This document shows, in pieces, positions 46,258-58,737 of a DNA stretch of 64,000 bases. Position 1 is the first letter of the stretch. Every line of letters starts with the position of its first letter. Position numbers and translations under genes: made by a program. A model generated the notes under the pieces. It was not told the DNA's origin, ran no database searches, and saw only the letters and a program-made list of their open reading frames with translations. Origin of the DNA: Pezizomycotina sp. ARF18 (lineage: Eukaryota > Ascomycota); the NCBI GenBank assembly GCA_002224055.1, contig AZLU01000168.1, positions 28,391 to 92,390 of the forward strand. The letters run 5' to 3'.

Positions 46258-48921
46258 ATGAAGCACCAGGAGACAGGAAGGGATCTCTTTGTCGCTCCTC
46301 TTGTTTTTGATGGCGAGGGCAGGCCGCGCATCTCGCGGCTGCTTATTGCGAACAGAGGGGAGATTGCCTGTAGGGTGATCCGGACATGCAAGAGGGTCGG
46401 AATCACTTCGATCGCGGTTTACGCAGACGTGTGAGTTTTGTAATTAATCTTCTAGAGAGAGAGGAAAAGGGAAGAAATGGATTCATAAACTGACAAGCGC
46501 CTTTAGTGATCGCGATGCGCTCCACGTTCAGGAAGCGGACGAATCCGTCTTGATAGGACACGTTGACGAGAGACCATACCAGGACTCGAATAAGCTCATT
46601 GATGCTGCGAAGAACTTACAAGCCGACGCGATCCATCCGGGCTATGGCTTCTTATCTGAAAACACGCGGTTCGCGAAAGCTGTGTTAGAAGCCGGCCTGA
46701 TATGGGTTGGCCCAAGCGCAGAATCGATCAATGCCCTCGGTGACAAGGTTGGTAGCCTGATATTTAGGCTTTCTATTACACTACATAGAGAAGCTGATTA
46801 TATTTTTATCACCTATCTAGAGAGAATCGAAAGCGTTTCTGGCGGAAAAATCGAATGTACCTCTGATACCTGGTTATAATGGTTTAAACCAAGACCCAGA
46901 CTCTTTAGAAAATGAAGCGGATAAGGTTGGTTATCCCGTTATGATCAAAGCCAGCGCCGGTGGCGGTGGAAAAGGCATGAGAATCGTGCACAAAAAGGCG
47001 GAGTTAGTATTATTCTTCTGCTTTATCAATCTTGCTTTGCTCTAAGGAATTTGCGACTAAGGTGCTAAACCTACGCTTTTAGCTTCAAAGATTCCTTTTC
47101 CAGGGCAAGTCTGAAGCTGAGAGATCATTTGGATCTGCTCATTGCCTTATCGAAAAGTATATTGAGCAGGGAAGCACGTCGAGATTCAAATTTTGGTGAC
47201 GGCGATACCTCCATCAGCTTTTTGACAGAGAATGTTCCGTTCAAAGCGGCATCAAAAGATCATCGAAGAGTCGCCTTGCCCGTGGCTATCATCGGCTATG
47301 CGGAAACGTATGTCCAATGCGGCGCTAGAGATCTCGAATTTACTCAGATATCAAATGCTGCGACCGTTGAGTTTATTGTGGTAGGTCTAATCCTCTTTTT
47401 TTTTTGAGGTGGACATGAATAGTCAGTAACAAGGAAGCATTTGCAACTATAGGACATTAAAGAGGAGAAGTTTTACTTCCTGGAAGTAAATACAAGAATT
47501 CAAGTAAACACCCGATCACAGAGGAAGTTACCGGAGTGATCTTGTCTCTCTCCAGTTATTCGTAGCTTCGGAGGAAAACTTAAGGATCTTCCGAAGTCCA
47601 TAATATCAGTCAGGAGGGTCACGCCATAGAGGCTCGGCTGTGTGCTGAAGACCCGTTCAATGATTTCCTGCCGTGCACCGGAAAGATTCGTTCCTTCCGC
47701 AGTGCCTCTGAGTTGCTAAAAACTACCATTGACGGCGTCCGCTACGAGACCGGAATCGCTGCCGGCTCCGAGATAACGGTATATTTGACCCTTGATCTGT
47801 AAGATCATTGTCTGGGCCAGAGATCGCACAAACGCCATCCTGAAGTTGAATAGGGTGCTAAAGGCAACAGCTTGCCTTGGTTTACAAACGAACCAGCTAT
47901 TCCTGCAAAGGGTACTGAACACCCCGCGTTCGCACGTCCAGACTATACGACATCGTTCATCTCGCTTCACGGAAAAAATTTGTTCCGCCCCATAGAACGG
48001 GGCTTGTTTTCGGAGCAAATGCCGTGCTGCCCGCGCTCGTGGTTGGGCGCGAGAAGAAGAGGAGAAAGGATTCTTTCGCAAACTCACCGTTCAAGAGCAT
48101 ACCTTCTGGATTTAGGAACCAGAGGAAGGCTAAAGTCGGCGGCACCCGGTGACGCACGTAGCCTGCGAGACCCACGCGCTCGGTTACCGCTCGGTAGAAG
48201 CTAACGTTCCTGAAGTACTGGTAGAGATTGTTTCTGCTTCCGCTGAAAGGTTCAAGGTCTGGGATTTGCCGAAGGAGGTAATCCCAACTGCGCAAGAAAA
48301 GAAAGCGTATTACAATAAGGTTGGTGGACCGTTAGTCAAGAGGTATTACGCTGCTTAGGTGCGGAGCGCACGGGCACTTCTTACGACATTCGTATCGATG
48401 ATTCAAGCCTTACCAAAATTGGCGACGGGCTTGAAGGGAAGTGAAACTTTTTGTAAACGGCAGGTCTACGACGGTGTTTGTTGCCACAGGCGATATCAAT
48501 GCTGTTGAGGTCAAGGTCTACGTGCAGGCGATCGCATCGGGAATTCCGATTGCGTACAAAGTTGCCAGCAAATTGGCATGGGCCGGAAAGCTGGAAGAAC
48601 GTCTAAAGGAGGGTTGGCGAATGCTAGTAAGTACTCGTCATTATTTCATTGTTTCTAATCTTGTTGTTCTAAAATGCTAATAATATCCCATTCAGACTCT
48701 CAAAGAACTTTCAAGTCGCCCATGCCTGTAAAATTCTCCAAATACTAGCCCAGGACGGTAGCGACGTCAAGATGGGCCAGGGCCTGCTGGTTGTCGAGAG
48801 CATGAAAACCGAAGTAAGGATGGTTGCGACGACGGAAGGGAAAGTGAAAATGCACGTTAAAGAAGGCGACATGTGCGAGGAAGGAACAGTTTTGTGCGAA
48901 GTTTTGGCAGAGGAAGAATAA
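46258..48921 (+). CDS. Acyl-CoA carboxylase, biotin carboxylase (alpha) subunit
   Basis: The biotin-carrying subunit of the methylcrotonyl/geranyl-CoA carboxylase group, partner of the beta subunit at 38.1 kb. Biotin carboxylase text: [60 protein letters not shown], the ATP-grasp loop [19 protein letters not shown], and [20 protein letters not shown] across a frame change. Then come [20 protein letters not shown] and [13 protein letters not shown]. The C-terminal biotinyl domain has [12 protein letters not shown], whose lysine is the biotin site, and ends EVLAEEE at 48919-48921. Introns: 46431-46506, 46748-46820, 47003-47103 and 48627-48695, plus one near 47380-47450. Frame changes near 47180, 47240, 47505, 47770, 47910, 48050, 48360, 48450 and 48705. 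The start at 46258 gives [20 protein letters not shown], without an Arg-rich mitochondrial presequence. No PTS1 or clear PTS2 is visible, so it might enter peroxisomes with the beta subunit. Confidence 0.88.
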
Positions 48922-49048
48922 ATCATACATCTGTGCTTCCTTTTTTTTTGTTTACTTTTTGATATAACCATATTTTTATATATATTTATTTCCTTCCATG
49001 CATTGTTTAATGCGATATTTTGATACCAGATATAAATCTTATCGACTA

Positions 49049-49122
49049 CTAGAACGCCCATACATAATGCAAATACTGATACAATTCTTGACCACGAAAC
49101 TCCAGAATTCCCTCCCCCCCCC

Positions 49123-49153
<31 letters not shown>

Positions 49154-50865
49154 AGCAGGAATCTTCGTAATCTTCATCTCATCCTCGTCTTCATATTCGT
49201 GTTCATTCTCATCATCTTCATCACTGTCTATCGTAAACTCGTCATCTTCTGACCATCCGTGCGAGCTGTTATCGTCTCCATAATCGCCATCTATAATCTG
49301 ATCCCATATATTTCCTCTGGATCTGAATCTATTACAATCGCTTCTGAAGCTGGTTGTCCCATTAACCGTGTGGAGGTTGAATACCAAAATTCAAAGTATC
49401 GCTCTCGGAAGTTTTCCGTGAAGCTGTATTTCTCTCCAGATTTCGCAGGGCCGTCTTTAGCGGCTGTTGGTTTCGAGCATTCCGGGGTAAGGTGTTTTCT
49501 TTTGCCTTTTCTTTGGAAATGCTATTTGAGCCCGTTTCTTGCTGCTCTATGTTCCGTGAGCGTTGTAGCGCGCCAGCTAGTAGGTCATGCTTGTTTCTTC
49601 CGACCGATATGCCGCTGACTGGATCGATGCGCGGAGCCTTATTTGTTTTACCGTCTTCAACAAATTTTTAGTTTTGACCATTCTAGAATAGAAAACAAGA
49701 AAGGCTTGGAGTGAATGTTCCATTTTTTTACGTACTTTTCTTGATACTCGAAAGCAGCTTCATGTCCAGATCGCCGCCCCAGCCCTTCCAAATGGAAAGC
49801 ATGGAGCCTCTCACGTCTTTCCTGATTTTATCCCGTAGCTGCTTGCTCGCGGGGCCGCCCGCGGCCCTCGGCCCGAGCTGCTCGTCGTAATCCGTGCGGG
49901 AGTGGCGTATGTACGCCCACGTGGCCAGCAGGAGCTTCGAGTCCAGCGACAGTGAGTTCTCCCGTCCAACGCGGCCGGTGTACCTCTCCCACCCCCTCTC
50001 AATTATCTTGGCGGCATCGCTATTGGGAATATGGGGAAAGAGCTGCTTGAGCCTTACCGAAGCCTCCTCGGCGATCTTGGTGTCTCGCTTGTCTCGCAGC
50101 TGCTTGCGGTCTTCGCCGACGAGACGAATTTGGCGTGGACTTCGTCGAATACCTCCTTGGGGACTTGTATGCCTAATCGCTTCTTTGGCGCCGAGGGTTT
50201 CTTGATATATTTGAAGCAGGTCGTAAGTTCTCTCTAGCCTATTAGGTCCCACCTCTCCCCGGTTCCTCGGTCGCCTAAGGGGAAGTTATAAACTTACGAC
50301 GTAGTAGTATACTGGCCGCTTCCTTTCCAAGGCCAGTGCCTTGCAATTCCTAGTCATGAATGGGATCCAGCTGGAATATGGACGTACCCCCGGATAGCGT
50401 TCTTACTAGACCTATTCTAAAAAAGATCCAACGAATCAGTATCTCTCCCTTCTCTCTCTTTCAACCCAAAAAGAGCAATGACTAACTCTCAGATGTCAAA
50501 TGGCCGCCTATGGACCACGAAAATCATACGGGTTAACGTACCCATTCCAGCCCCGAAACACGGACGTGCGTGACTTGAGAATTATGCTTCTGTTGCTGCT
50601 GCCGCGGCTTTCGTCCCACGGTTTTCCTGCCCTGCGGTTTGCGCTTGCACCAGCCGAGGTTGTTCCAGGCGGCCGCCGGCGCAGCTTCTTCTGCTCGCCG
50701 TCGACTAAAGGAGGAGCTTCTCCGGAAGCGTTTGAGATTTGACGCTGCAGCCTTACGCCTTCTTTTTCTTTCTGCGGTGCTGCTGCTGCCGTCGTCGCGG
50801 ATCACCGTCGCGATCGTGCCGGACGCGTGCATTATTGAAAGCAGGAGCCTTCTTTCCTTCGCCAT
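49049..50865 (-). CDS. DUF2293 domain protein
   Basis: A fungal DUF2293 protein, function unknown. The N-terminal region is basic (RKRRRKAAASNLKRFRRSSS), followed by RGYVHIPAG and TRNCKALALERKRPVYYYV, a donor (GTAAGT near 50297) and a second exon. The clean frame 50252-49728 carries the domain: KLQ-like text LKQLFPHIPNSDAAKIIERG, WERYTGRVGRENSLSLDSKL and LATWAYIRHSRTDYDEQL. A donor GTACGT follows SSIKK (about 49735). The next exon contains SFTENFRERYFEFW and VIDSDPEE, then a very acidic tail (SEDDEFTIDSDEDDENEHEY). The tail runs into a T tract that encodes phenylalanines, so the true stop (49049 or earlier) is unclear. Frame changes near 49590, 49480, 49300, 50130 and 50500. Confidence 0.72.
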
Positions 50866-52233
50866 ACTTTGCTCTGAAGGATCAAAAGAGTGCTTCCTTT
50901 TGAGGATCTTAAGATATAGTCAATATATTATTCCTAACATGGTGTACCTATCTAATCAAGGTATTGCACTTGGGGTAGGCAGTCAAATTCGTTCTGCTTC
51001 TGATAATATTTCCTGACGCGTTTGACATTTTCCTTTAGGTGAAGAAGAACAAGGGGAGTCGTCGTCCAAATTGGGGTCAAGAAATTCAAATTAATTGATA
51101 CAAAAGATAAAACACTACTACCAAAATTAACGCGCGGCTGTTCTAAGGTGCAGCACCGCAAGAAACAACAATAATGAAACGATAATTTTCACATTTTGGG
51201 CATAATTTTATATTACCTGTAGGATATCCTTCCTTTTCCTTTTTACGTTTGGCGTATTTGCATCACTGAGAAGCCATTCTTTCCTCTTTCCTCTTTTTTT
51301 TTTTTTTTTTTTTTTAATAAATCAACTAAGTTACGTTGGATTTCAAAGATTCGGCAGAACCAGAGTACAAGTATTGTTAGATATCAAGTCCGAACCATAG
51401 TAGTTAATTGGTATAGGATGCTGTAATAAAACTACTCATCTGTGGGATTATATTGTGAGAGATAACAAGCACCTGCTGGTGACATTAAAATTGTTTAAGA
51501 CAAATACTTGAGACTTTTAAAATCAACGAAGGAATACTACATTATTATATACATGAATAAATGCTGATATTCAAGGTGGGAAACACCCCAAAAATTAGGC
51601 CAGGAACTGCCCCAGCTGCCGAAGTTAGCAACCCAAGTCGATATGTGAGGAGATGCCTGGAAATAAACATGCTTTAAAAGGAAGGATAGAGAATGGAGTT
51701 AAGGCAGGATGGCAGTGCGAAAAAGAAACGCACACAAGTAATAGAACCATAAACTCTGGCCAACCATACCGGCCGCGGCATGATTAGCAAGACTATGCTT
51801 TTCGAAACGCAAATATGAATGTAAGTACTGAAAACGAATGATAAGCAAAGAAAAAAAAATATACGAATGGAGACAATTACTAGGCTGCAAGTGGAATGCG
51901 TAGTAGAAAATACTTTCACTGCGCTAACAGGAGTATATAAAAATCCTGGGTATATAAACGAGTGTTGGAGAGCGAATGATATCTTAGGCACGAAACAGTG
52001 ACAGCCGAGAGAGGGGGAAACAAACGAAGAAAGAGCCGAGAAAAAAGGGAAAGAAAGAAGTACGCCATCATAGCCATGAAGTGTTCCGCCCAGGCGTTAA
52101 ACTGGTGCTTCAAGAACACCCGCCGAGCCAGTCCCAAAAAAAAAAAGAAAAAAAGGCGAGCCGGCGAAAGGACATGCCATAACTTGAGAATGATGATCGA
52201 TTCATGACAAGAGAACAAAAAAAAGCGAAACTA
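50866..52233. other. Intergenic between two minus-strand genes
   Basis: Upstream of the DUF2293 gene and downstream of the regulator gene. It has a T tract at about 51296-51315 and an A-rich stretch near 52135-52155. Open frames at 51674-51991 (-) and 51998-52207 (+) are low-complexity. No gene supported. Confidence 0.55.
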
Positions 52234-55200
52234 TCAATATCGGTCGTTATCTCCGAGCCATTGTAGCCTATGAGGCCTATCGGCCGGTTTAAGAAACTGG
52301 ACATGTTTTGGAAGTCTCAAAGTCTCGGCGGACATCAGCCAGTTCGTGCTTGCATCCCACGCTATGTATTGAGAAAAATTGTGGATTAGAAAATGTAATG
52401 AATGATTGGCGTGGATGGCAAGATTACTATTATTGCTCAAATGAAATACTAAAGGGGGGAAAAATATGAAAAGAAGAGAGAAGGGCAGGCGGGAGATTTG
52501 ACGAACCTTCCCAGTCAAATCTTCCGTTGAAACATCCATCAAAAAGTCTTGGTTCTGCGCCGCTGGCGTCGCGAGACTACCTCCATGATCTTCATTCTGG
52601 CGCTGAACCTGGAAAGTCTCATATTCATATTCGCGCCAGGTGCGACAAGCAATGGGCTCCAGATTGATCCTTGAGGTCGAGCATCAGCGAAAAGGTTCAC
52701 CATCTAATGAACATGCGTTACAGATGCACTTACCACAGAAATACCAGCAACCTGTTTAGGATAAAAATAGTTCATTCCATTGTGTTCCTGGTTCATAGAC
52801 GGTGTCCCAGGAACCTGTTGCCCACCAAAGCGGGGTAACTCAGAAGGTGTTTGAGCTAACGCTCCAGTGGCTCGATCAGCTGATTGTGATTTATCCACAA
52901 ATGGACCCGGAGACGACATATCATGGTCCACACGCGGCGTCGAACCCGACAAACCCACGTTTAAGTCTGCCTGGTTGTTTGGAGTATGAACCATAGGCGA
53001 GCAGAAGCTCGAATCGTCCAAGTTTACGTGCCCGTCGTTCCGATTCGCTTCCGCTCACTGGATCTATTCACCGATCCATCCTGGTTTACCTCCAAACCAG
53101 CTTTGCGTACGCCTTCCTCCGTAACCTTCCCATCATTTTCCAAGCTTCTTTTCCACCCTCTAGGAGGGGTCGCTGGACAAAGTCATCATCTTCAGAGTCA
53201 CCAGTGTTACTCTGTTACTCTCCGGACCAAATATTGCAAAATTGATCGAGAAACATTCTCCCAGTTGCTGCTTCGGGGGAGTTCGGACGTTCAAACAGGT
53301 CAAGCAGCAGAATCATTGTCGCATGAAGGGGTTGTATAGTTCCGGGAATGAACAATGAAAGGGCGGAAGTGAGGTGATGTTGATAGATGAATGAATTTTC
53401 TCAGAAAAGAATGGCACGAGCGTAGAGCACTAGACAGATAGTTAATTAAACTCCACACGTAAAAGGAATTTGGTAATCTGTAATCTCACCATTGTCTTGC
53501 GTGATGCCACAATTTGCTCTTGGTATTCTTGAGAAACGTTGGTATAAAACCCAAAGGCTTTGTCGCACTGAAGGCTCAACATCACTCTAGCCCATCCGTT
53601 GAAATTTTCTTTCTTTTCTGGATCTGATAGTTTCTTCTGTTCGGCTTTCCGGTGGAACCAATCCCATTTCCGAACCCCTCGCGCAGGAATCCGCGCTATT
53701 CTGGCTTCTAACTTCTTATTCATTTCGAAGATAATTTCGCCCATAGCAGTAATGTTCGTGCTTTCCCGGAGGTTTGATACCAAATAAACTTGCGACCAGC
53801 TTCGGAGAACAGGTTGCTTCGTAGCGGCCGACAGCGCAATCATAGCAGGTTCGACTTGGAACCCTCCAAACTCTTAGCAGTGCCGTCGCACTTTTTGACA
53901 ATGTGCTCATCCCTCAAAATATCATCCTTCGTGATCCTAGGGCCGTCATGCCGATGAGATCATCTCGGAGTTCGCAAGGCATCCGAGTATCAAATTGCTG
54001 CCGTCACTTCCCGCCAATGCGGCAGGCCAGTTGCCACGGCAGCTGGACATCTAAATACACGATGTGCCACCAACACGCCTGCGCACCTCTCTTTCAATTT
54101 CATTAAAGCCGCGGAATAGCGCCCCGTCCTATGTAAGCCCATGCTTTGAGCAACCTCATCGCTAAGCCGATAAAAGAACAACTCGTTAATGTTCTTCTTC
54201 TCTGATCAGGCAGTCTGAAGAATGAGAAACGCAATAAGCGAAGAGATCGTAGGAGATCTAGGAAGGTTGTTATTGAAGAGTGATATTTGCGCAACAATAA
54301 ATGTGTCGTTATGGCAGATCGAGTATGGCCTTCAGCAGGAAAAACCTCCTTAACTTTTAGTTGACATTGAAAGAGCGCCAGCGTAGAGTATGGAGAAAAC
54401 CAGCGGCATGAACGACGGTCCCATGTCGAAATCGATTCCGGGACCGCATTTGTACTAGAGCCCTAGCGGCCACCACGTAAAGAAATCCTCCAATCCTTTC
54501 GAAGGTTGGTAAATGGATCAAGGGTATTACCGGATGAACACCATTCAAAAGCTTTTATACAAAGCGTTACACTGCTCGTTAGTAGGGAGAAACCTGAGAA
54601 TTTTAGGAATAACTTTACAGGCATCGCTTGCGTATGGTCGGGTGGAGTCAAATCTCTGAGTAGCGAGTATCTGAGAGCAGACCGGCGTGTATCCATCTCG
54701 AAGTTGATCGCGCCAAATACCTGCATGACAGTAGCACTCCATCAAGATGGTGGTTACATCAAGCGACCTGTCGCATATATTTGCCGTGACTGGCGAACCT
54801 TTACTTTTCTCCCGAGGCTATCTTTGCTAGATGTAGGATGACGACCGACTGGATTACAGTGGGATTCTCAAGGACGCCCGGCCATCGCCTATTCCGCTCT
54901 CTTCGGCGGCGGGGTATTTGATCACCCTGTGCACTGTGAGATCGGAGGACTTGGTTGAGTTCCGTTATCTAAGGAGAAATCAAAGAACGCAAGTTCAGTC
55001 TGTAGTTTATATCTAATCCGGCGAGGAGAATTTCAGGTGAACAATCCATACCTCGTACTTATAAAGGCCCAGAAAGTGCTTCCGACGTATCTCGATCGTC
55101 CGTGTTCCTAAATCAATGGTGTTGTTTAGAACTTGAAGTCAGGGCAAAAAGTAGGGGAAAAATTGGACATAAATAAGGCCACACCTGAATGCTCAGATGT

Positions 55201-56201
55201 CCAAGCGCTAAATCGTCCACCCCGTTGGCTTCACCGGTTTTAAGCAAACATCGGTAATAGCTGAGCCTTTCGCGTTCCTTCTCAAATTCAGAGACCGCAT
55301 TTGCTCCAGTGATACGCGGATCGATATTCGAATCGGCGGTCTCCACAGGCGACTTAGGTGATGGGATCGCATGCTTGCCATCTGTCTGAACCCTGCATCC
55401 TATTCGACGGCCGCCGATCGGGGTTTCCGTCGACGCTCGAGTTATACGTCGAGCTATACACACTGGGAGACCGTAACCCGCCAGGAAGCTCTGCCGACTT
55501 TGGTAGACTTGAAGCGTCCACTGAAAGCCCGCCCTTGAGCTTTTGGAGATCTTCAAGGTCTTTCCTTAAGCTATCGCGACCCTGCTCATCATGCCCCGTT
55601 CCCTCGGCTGTCCCTGTTGACGTACGCATCACGGTACCACCTGTCGACGATTTCAGCGAGACGGCTCATGCGAGATTCGAGTTCATTTCTCTAGCAGGGG
55701 CACTCCGTATCCTTCCGCTGCCAGGTGGAGGATGAGGCAGTACGGTGCCGTTTGCTGTATTCGGGTGAACTATGCATCATCGCCCCGCCTAGGGCTGAAT
55801 TGAGAAGCGCGACTCTTCGAGTGGAGAATCCGAGTCGTCTGACATCCTGTTGGTCGGATTTGTTCTTTGGCGTTTGTGGCCGCGGGGAGCCTTTGAAGAT
55901 ACGCCCGTATAATTATCGTGGCCAGAGTTGGCGTTGTTACTATTGCTGCCGAAGTGTTGTTGCTGATGGTTGTTGGCCTTGGAATTGCTGTTTCCGCCGT
56001 TTGTATGAGAATTGTCGCTCCATTCACATGCCACACCCATCTTGGAACAGCCGCCGCACACAGGATGCTGGCGATCGCACTTTATCTTCCGCCGCCGACA
56101 GGCAAAGCAGCTATACGAAGCTCTGTTCGATGAATTGTTTCGGCGGCGTTTTGGCGGCGGAAGCGCTGTCTGCGCAGGGGGTTCTGGTAGTGGTTATACA
56201 T
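52234..56201 (-). CDS. Zn2Cys6 fungal transcription factor
   Basis: A nuclear regulator with a canonical binuclear zinc cluster at about 56020-56120: CFACRRRKIKCDRQHPVCGG then CSKMGVAC, spacing C-x2-C-x6-C-x6-C-x2-C-x6-C. A Gln/Asn/Ser-rich linker and a short dimerisation coil (LESRMSRLAEIVDRW) follow. The fungal-specific regulatory domain is spread over several frames: ILRFLPTNEQCNALYKSF, HPVIPLIHLPTFER, RRRVWWHIVYLDVQ, FDTRMPCELRDDLIG and FNGWARVMLSLQCDKAFGF. It ends with HATMILLLDLFERPNSPEAA and a disordered tail (SSPGFVDKS-like: DMSSPGPFVDKSQSADRATG). Introns near 55128-55195, 54970-55050 and 52375-52512. More than ten frame changes are needed. The stop is 52234-52236; the start is uncertain, with 56201 (MYNHYQNP) the nearest candidate. 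The target is unknown; it lies 3.3 kb beyond the carboxylase block and could be its regulator. Confidence 0.8.
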
Positions 56202-56869
56202 ATTGGTATCCGTGGTGGGAGAGAGGTAAACCCTCCACTGCCACCGCCCCATTTAGGATTTGTGAAATGACATATCTTTATAATGTAGTTATCTATCTAG
56301 TCCTTGCTACAGATGCTAATAACGGTAAACGAAACGAAGCATCTAACTCGACCCGTCTAATCGTTCCAACCGAGGGAATTCTAAAATGCAACAACAAGAA
56401 GTGGAAAGCGAAATTAATAGGTAGCACTAGGTTTAACTATTTGAAATCAGAGCTGGATGAGAAATGTCACAGGCAATAGTTTGATGGAAACTGCAACAGA
56501 AAGGAAAACAGGTGTAGAATAGCATATGTGGTTATGGAAACTAGCAGTGATCAAATGGTTCTCGATTTTCGAACAGGTGAATTTCTTTCATGAGGCCTCA
56601 TTCCAAAAATCCTAGGCAGTATACCTTAGCAAGAGCCGACGCTCGGATACGGTTGATCAGACTGAAGGATGGTGTTCTAGGAGAAGAGGCGCTGCCCTGA
56701 TTTTACTGATGGATGATTCTGTAGATGTATACGAGGATGATACGGGTTGAAGGTGAGTTGAGAAGGAACGCAATTTTGAGGTAGGTCTTTTAACTGGTGA
56801 TGATGATCGATATAGGGTTTAAGAGTTTAGATGTTTCAAGCGGATCTGTGGGATGATAGCACGAACAAC

Positions 56870-56903
<34 letters not shown>

Positions 56904-58737
56904 TGATATAATACGAAGGGGAGTAAAAGAATTGCCGTCTTACAGACCTGCAGAATTGATTGGTGTGAAAGGTGGAAAAAAAAAATTTACGGGAAAGATA
57001 AATATCAATTAATAATAATAATACTTAGTACATACTTATTGAAGAACAAGGAAAAAAGAAAAGAGAAAAGAAAAAGAAAAAGAGAAAAGAAAGAAGAGGA
57101 AGAGGCAAATCGAACTTATCAAAGGCTCAAAGCAGGACCAATGAGCAAAGTAATTAATATGATACTTTATTATTATTATTGTTATTGTAATTTACTCCCC
57201 TGACCTAAAGTCTTAGATGACAGGCAATCCCTCACACAAAACATCTGTGCACTGATAATAATAATAATAATAATATCATCATCATCATTATCATGGATTG
57301 TATTCACTGCCATCCAGTCTTTACAAAAATAGTATCCAGAAAAACAATAACACTAAAGTACTACTATTATCAGCCCTCTCCCTTCTTCTCTTTGTATTCT
57401 TCCGATTCTATTTCTTCTCCTCCTTTTATTTCTTCCTCTTGCTCCTCTTTTTTTTTTCTTTTTAGGCAGACCCATGCCGTGAGCTGCCGTATCTCGTGAC
57501 CATGCCTGTCTCCTTTTTATCGTGGGATCGAGATTCGATTCGATAGCGGGGGTTCCTTTTTTTCCTCCTGAGGGGAAGGTTTACCCTAGCAATCACGTGA
57601 TATTACATAACCAACTAATTAAATCGTCGATTGCACTTGCCTCTTCTAAATTCTAAGGCCAAGAAGGCTATTGAAAAAAAAAAAAAAAAATTAAAGGGGG
57701 CTGCTCAACAAAAAAAAAAAAGACGATTAGCAGGACCAAGTCTCAAGCTGCCAACCCCTGGGCCGGGCCCGGGGCCACCTACGTTATCCTCCTCTGCATG
57801 CGCAAATGCGGTGGGAAAGAAAAGGAAAGGAAAGGAAAAAGAAAAAAAGCAGGGAAACTGGGGGTGAGGGGTATTATTATTCTTATTAGTGATACAACGA
57901 CTCTTCTCTTTTTTTTTTTTTGCTTGTGAATAACGACCTATTCCTTGAGGTAGTCCTTACCTCTACCCACTTACAATCAAGATACCCTCACATTTCCAAG
58001 AAACGATGTTAACGTTGATATAAACGCTATATTTACTGTTAGAGAGATACCCCTTTTATATCTAATCAAATCGAATCATATAGTTTACACATAAGTATCT
58101 AATATATATACTTCGTAACATATATATGTTATACACGGCTTTTTTGGTTTCTTCAGGATTTAGAGAAAGATACCTTCGCACACGTTTATATAAATAGACT
58201 GTATCGCTGCTTCAGGTCGTATTTGTTAACCTTACGAGATATCTAACCCTCAACCCTCGATGTTGCTTTCTCGGCGAAGAAAAGCTTAACTACTAGTCGA
58301 AAAATAAAAAGGAAGGGGAAAGCTCTGGGGAAGTTGCCCACGTTTGTCGCTATCATTTCCCACGATCAAAATACCAAGAGTCCCAAGCGTTCTCAACCGA
58401 CCAAGCCTCTCCTCTACGCTTCCTCCACCTTACATCCCCTGTTGCATGTACCTCCATTACCAAGTATATATCCTTGACCGATAAGAGCAGTAAAACCGTA
58501 CTTTATAATATATAATATATCCATTGAATGACACCCATTGAGGCATTGAATCCAAGGTAGGCAGCCCTATTTAAAGTAACTTCAACGCGTTGTCCCTTCG
58601 CGGTGCATATCTACTGATCTCCTCACAACTAAGCTGACATTTCCAAACACCGATATATTTTAGGACGATAAACCAGCGGGGGTTGTCACTCGTTTGTAAT
58701 ATCCACTTCATATCACGGTTCAGTCAATTATTCCGAC
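56202..58737. other. Divergent intergenic region, 2.5 kb
   Basis: Shared upstream region of the zinc-cluster regulator and the phosphatase. It contains an A tract (about 56872-56900), an A/G-rich tract (57050-57110), AAT/ATC microsatellites (57245-57290), a T/C-rich stretch (57360-57465), a palindromic TCACGTGA (57593-57600) and A-rich runs near 57675-57721. No gene supported. Confidence 0.55.

Noticed and set aside
57293-57867. Open frames in T/C-rich and A-rich DNA
   Set aside because: Low-complexity, overlapping microsatellites, no motif.
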